From: an uncultured Clostridium sp.
GTDB lineage: Bacteria; Bacillota; Clostridia; TANB77; CAG-508
Direction: 5' to 3'
DNA length: 5,234 nucleotides
Assembly: GCA_947568605.1 (NCBI GenBank)
Contig: CANOPV010000075.1
Span: 1-5,234, forward strand
The position numbers and the translations under genes were made by a program. The notes below the pieces were generated by a model that saw nothing but the letters and a program-made list of their open reading frames with translations, did no database searches and had not been told where the DNA came from. Positions 5,156 through 5,234 of this stretch are shown here, in pieces; within the stretch, counting starts at the first letter, position 1; each line of letters begins with the position of its first letter.

Positions 5156-5234
5156 GAATTCAAATAATTTTAAGGAAGTATATAGGTTTACAATAGATAT
5201 GTCACAGTAAATTGAAAAATAAAAAATGAGAAAT

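Noticed and set aside
5099..5173. 12-base direct repeat AAATAATTTTAA at 5099 and 5162
   Set aside because: Very low complexity in AT-rich sequence; expected by chance and not linked to any element.
1..5234. CRISPR array, prophage or toxin-antitoxin system
   Set aside because: No regularly spaced repeats, no phage structural or integrase genes and no toxin-antitoxin gene pair are visible.

Overview
This is a very AT-rich, gene-dense window. Its ribosome binding sites are strong and purine-rich (AGGAGG, AAAGGAG, GAGGTG), its promoters are close to the sigma-A consensus, and it has a Bacillus/Clostridium-type SOS box. This points to a low-GC Bacillota (Firmicutes), most likely an uncultured clostridial or gut lineage. 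The genetic code looks standard: tryptophan is TGG throughout, including many times in the glycosidase gene, and TAA, TAG and TGA all end genes.

Layout. (1) Positions 2-880, plus strand: most of an RsmB/RsmF-type RNA m5C methyltransferase. The left edge cuts its 5' end, and an in-frame TGA at 23-25 interrupts it. (2) Positions 881-1204: a 324-base gap between converging genes that is not empty. It holds a compact, highly structured element with a 37-base GC-rich core (25 of 37 are G or C), several long-range helices that cross each other (pseudoknot-like), and a 27-base outer inverted repeat. I read it as a non-coding RNA gene; the raiA motif is a possible but unproven identity. (3) Positions 1205-2443, minus strand: a stand-alone glucoamylase-like (COG5368/PF10091, GH144-like) glycoside hydrolase without a visible signal peptide. 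(4) Positions 2444-2586: a divergent promoter region. The right-hand promoter is near-perfect and carries a LexA/SOS box between its -35 and -10. (5) Positions 2587-3798: a Y-family DNA polymerase IV (dinB) with a C-terminal beta-clamp motif. (6) Positions 3931-4281: a small DUF4180 protein with its own promoter. (7) Positions 4406-5104: a Prx6-type peroxiredoxin whose Shine-Dalgarno sequence is buried in a 13-bp hairpin. (8) Positions 5105-5234: short non-coding tail.

Functionally, the right half is loosely stress-related: an SOS-controlled lesion-bypass polymerase, a gene of unknown function and a peroxide-detoxifying enzyme. Each seems to have its own control element, so this does not look like one operon. 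The left half combines ribosome modification, a structured RNA and carbohydrate metabolism, with no obvious shared pathway. The least explained signal is the structured RNA at about 896-1188, followed by the occluded ribosome binding site of the peroxiredoxin gene and the premature TGA in the methyltransferase.
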